This document shows, one piece after another, positions 63,862 through 64,000 of a stretch of DNA of 64,000 bases; the stretch's first letter is position 1; each line of letters begins with the position of its first letter. The DNA is from Halobacillus campisalis (GTDB lineage Bacteria > Bacillota > Bacilli > Bacillales > Halobacillaceae): assembly GCF_030345335.1 (NCBI RefSeq), contig NZ_JAPVRC010000002.1:124001-188000 (forward strand). The letters are read 5' to 3'. A program made the translations under genes and the position numbers. The notes under the pieces were generated by a model, which searched no databases, was not told the DNA's origin, and saw nothing but the letters and a program-made list of their open reading frames with translations.

Positions 63862-64000
63862 TAAATTCCAGTGTTGATATTCATAGAAGCTCCCTTTAGT
63901 GGAAGAGTCAAATTCCAGATGTTCGGACTGTTTCCGATATGTTTGAAAGTGTTTAGAGCTCCGGGAAATTACTCGCTTTCCGTGGGAGCGCGGTGAGCCT
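63862..64000. repeat. Dispersed repeat copy cut by the window edge
   Basis: GTGTTGATATTCATAGAAGC, TTTAGAGCTCCGGGAAATTA and TTTCCGTGGGAGCGCGGTGA match the reverse complement of the 44905-45137 copy closely. Confidence 0.7.

Overview
The window looks like a chromosomal segment of a moderately halophilic, low-to-mid GC Gram-positive bacterium of the Bacillaceae, most like Halobacillus or a close relative. The reasons are Bacillus-type ribosome binding sites, lipoproteins with very acidic linkers, a choline-to-glycine-betaine cluster beside a stand-alone glutamate 5-kinase (both osmoprotectant functions), lipoteichoic acid synthase, and CcpA-, Fur- and Zur-like operators of Bacillus type. This assignment is inferred from gene content only. 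I saw no rRNA, tRNA, CRISPR array, prophage or intact transposase.

Layout. 1-5.5 kb: maltodextrin uptake (mdxEFG), a LacI regulator and a divergent neopullulanase-type enzyme cut by the window edge. 5.6-6.5 kb: an atypical short-chain dehydrogenase. 6.7-12.5 kb: osmoprotection (gbsR, gbsA, betA, proB) with an eroded copy of the betA 3' end. 12.6-16.3 kb: a Fur-controlled Fe3+ ABC transporter. 16.7-34.2 kb: a fructan (levan/sucrose) island with sacB-levB, a solute-binding protein plus a YesMN-like two-component system, a DeoR regulator, an Rbs-type ABC transporter, a large secreted levanase whose catalytic domain is split by about 500 inserted residues, and a phosphofructokinase paralogue lacking most catalytic residues. 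34.4-43.6 kb: small redox and membrane genes: DUF454 protein, MFS transporter, ArsR-rhodanese regulator with an eroded hydrolase gene beside it, OsmC, a flavin disulfide reductase, a mini-glutaredoxin, a Crp/Fnr regulator, two TVP38-type membrane proteins and a CDP-alcohol phosphatidyltransferase. 43.7-44.4 kb: an lgt pseudogene. 45.5-64 kb: ltaS, MFS, UspA, SulP, an excisionase-like HTH protein, a prolyl-4-hydroxylase-like protein, AlaX-type editing protein, topoisomerase III, a GH3 lipoprotein, a DUF1456 protein, a Zur-controlled zinc-binding lipoprotein fused to ZinT, class I aldolase and an NAD(P)-binding protein.

How the genes may work together. In the fructan island SacB makes levan outside the cell, LevB and the large levanase cut it, the ABC transporter probably imports the released sugar, and the sensor pair plus DeoR and cre-like sites would control the system. 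In the osmotic region GbsR probably controls oxidation of choline by BetA and GbsA. Structures outside the genes include a long dispersed palindromic repeat in several states of decay, a hairpin terminator reused at distant places with a conserved loop, and several perfect inverted repeats upstream of genes.
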